Below are positions 7,133 through 7,652 of a stretch of DNA of 7,652 nucleotides, one piece after another. The position numbers were made by a program, and so were the translations under genes. Origin of the DNA: an uncultured Elusimicrobia bacterium (lineage in GTDB: Bacteria > Elusimicrobiota > Elusimicrobia > Elusimicrobiales > Elusimicrobiaceae). The number at the start of each line of letters is the position of its first letter. Within the stretch, counting starts at the first letter, position 1. The stretch lies in assembly GCA_947164805.1 (NCBI GenBank), contig CAMUXX010000037.1, positions 1 to 7,652 of the forward strand. Reading direction: 5' to 3'. The notes under the pieces are model-generated. The model was not told the DNA's origin. It was given only the letters and a program-made list of their open reading frames with translations, and searched no databases.

Positions 7133-7171
7133 GTCTCGTTCGTCTAGTGGTCCAGGACGCCGCCCTCTCAA
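7133..7171 (+). pseudogene. Truncated tRNA-Glu(CTC): 5' half only
   Basis: The sequence matches a bacterial tRNA-Glu from base 1 through the anticodon loop: acceptor strand GTCTCGT, TC at positions 8-9, D arm GTCTAGTGGTCCAGGAC, G26, 5' anticodon stem CCGCC, then loop CTCTCAA with anticodon CTC. An intact gene would continue with GGCGG, a GGTTCGA T loop and ACGAGAC. Instead it continues AGGGTTTAAGGC, and no 3' half is found downstream to the window end. It therefore cannot fold as a tRNA. A break exactly at the end of the anticodon loop resembles the crossover used by some tRNA-targeting integrases, so it may be a displaced piece of an attachment site. Confidence 0.75.
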
Positions 7172-7190
7172 AGGGTTTAAGGCAGTTTTT

Positions 7191-7206
7191 GGAAAATGCA
7201 TTTTCC
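7191..7206. repeat. Perfect 16-base palindrome
   Basis: GGAAAATGCATTTTCC is its own reverse complement. It is flanked by TTTTT on the left and CCC on the right. It lies just after the tRNA-Glu fragment. It could be a dimeric protein-binding site. It is AT-rich with no spacer loop and no following T run on the plus strand, so it is a poor intrinsic terminator. Confidence 0.6.
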
Positions 7207-7246
7207 CCCATCTAAAAAACGCCGTTTCCGAATACAAATTGACTAT

Positions 7247-7301
7247 TTTTTTACCGATTTTTTCTTTACTGCAAATTACTGAAATTCACCCATTTTTTAC
7301 C
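7247..7301 (+). repeat. Direct repeat TTTTTTACC, two copies 46 bases apart
   Basis: TTTTTTACC occurs at 7247-7255 and 7293-7301, each preceded by further A/T bases. Such spaced short repeats near a broken tRNA could be integrase arm sites, but in DNA this T-rich chance is a real alternative. Confidence 0.35.
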
Positions 7302-7306
7302 CAAAA

Positions 7307-7326
7307 TGGACACTTTTTGGACACTT
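7307..7326 (+). repeat. Tandem TGGACACTT repeat with 11-base period
   Basis: TGGACACTT at 7307-7315 is repeated at 7318-7326, so the copies are about one helical turn apart. This spacing suits two protein subunits bound on the same DNA face. Function is unknown; a regulator or integrase binding site is possible. Confidence 0.5.
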
Positions 7327-7470
7327 ATTTTTAGAAGCAATTTTACTAAAAAACAGTTAAATTTTATAAATTATTATATTACATCTATTTCATCCCTGAC
7401 AATGTTATTGTATTTCCTCACCTTTTTTAGTAAACTAATTATAGAATAGAAAATAGGCTCATAAATCACA
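7327..7470. other. AT-rich non-coding stretch before the helicase gene
   Basis: No credible gene is present. A possible plus-strand promoter is TTGTAT (7408-7413), a 17-base spacer, then TAAACT (7431-7436), about 35 bases before the helicase start. The match to consensus is partial. No convincing terminator or RNA gene was seen here. Confidence 0.35.
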
Positions 7471-7652
7471 ATGAAATATACTAATTCCCAACAAAAAGCA
7501 TTCATTAAGTTCAACGATTTTATAAATTCAAACCAACATATTTTTATAATAAACGGTTATGCAGGAACAGGTAAAACAACTCTCATTAAAGGATTTTTAG
7601 ACTATTTAGGAAAAAGAAATAAAGTTTGTACTTTACTTGCTTCTACCGGTAG
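7471..7652 (+). CDS. Superfamily 1 / RecD-like AAA helicase, N-terminal fragment; partial at right edge
   Basis: The visible 60 residues start at ATG 7471; an in-frame TAA at 7462-7464 rules out a start further upstream. The opening NSQQKAFIKF (5-14) resembles the Q-motif region of UvrD/RecD-type helicases. GYAGTGKT (29-36) is a Walker A motif, with K35 and T36 as the ATP-binding pair. It is followed by LLASTG (55-60), the start of the next helicase motif (usually xxAPTGxAA). This arrangement is typical of RecD-like or AAA_30-class DNA helicases with a single ATPase core. No clear Shine-Dalgarno sequence precedes it, unlike the operon genes. It is transcribed divergently from the heptose operon and is probably unrelated to it. 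The rest lies outside the window, so the exact subfamily is open. Confidence 0.82.
   Translation, partial: MKYTNSQQKAFIKFNDFINSNQHIFIINGYAGTGKTTLIKGFLDYLGKRNKVCTLLASTG

Noticed and set aside
7186..7210. Palindrome as an intrinsic terminator
   Set aside because: The stem is AT-rich and has no loop, and there is no T run after it on the plus strand; on the minus strand it is followed by AAAAA, not T.
7089..7334. 81-codon plus-strand open frame
   Set aside because: It runs through the tRNA-Glu fragment and the palindrome and repeats, lacks a ribosome binding site, and its translation resembles no protein.
7133..7652. Intact tRNA-Glu, or one interrupted by a group I intron
   Set aside because: No GGCGG stem partner, T loop or ACGAGAC acceptor partner was found from 7172 to the window end, so neither an intact nor an intron-split tRNA is supported here.
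1..7652. CRISPR array or complete insertion sequence
   Set aside because: No regularly spaced repeats of CRISPR length, no transposase frame and no terminal inverted repeat pair were seen.

Overview
This window is a low-GC bacterial surface-glycan locus. Seven genes lie on the minus strand, read right to left from about 6959 to the left edge. The start of an unrelated plus-strand helicase gene lies at the right edge. Purine-rich ribosome binding sites, short gaps and stop/start overlaps (TAATG at 4385-4389, ATGA at 3317-3320) indicate one operon. Heptose-modified envelope glycans suggest a Gram-negative or otherwise glycan-coated bacterium, possibly a gut or environmental lineage. I cannot name the taxon from sequence alone.

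Operon, in order of transcription: a family 2 glycosyltransferase (6959-6036); a GDP-sugar 4,6-dehydratase (6035-4998); GmhA, sedoheptulose 7-phosphate isomerase (4974-4387); an HddA-type GHMP heptose kinase (4387-3317); a fused HddC guanylyltransferase plus GmhB-type HAD phosphatase (3320-2106); a membrane-anchored fucosyltransferase-fold glycosyltransferase (2090-903); and an RmlD-like short-chain reductase (897 leftwards).

Together GmhA, HddA and the HddC-GmhB fusion give the complete route from sedoheptulose 7-phosphate to GDP-D-glycero-alpha-D-manno-heptose. The dehydratase and the reductase would convert this to a GDP-6-deoxy-heptose. The two glycosyltransferases could place it, or other sugars, in a capsule, O-antigen or glycoprotein glycan. 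The pathway is inferred from family knowledge and gene grouping.

Two boundary regions are unusual. At the left edge the reductase frame runs without a stop into about 70 residues that look like a phage tail tape-measure protein, and base composition changes at the same place (about 205-235). This is either an assembly misjoin or a real recombination with phage DNA. At the right, the 511-base non-coding stretch 6960-7470 holds a probable promoter for the operon. It also holds the 5' half of a tRNA-Glu(CTC) gene broken at the end of the anticodon loop, a 16-base perfect palindrome, two copies of TTTTTTACC and an 11-base-period TGGACACTT repeat. These are candidate remains of an integration site.
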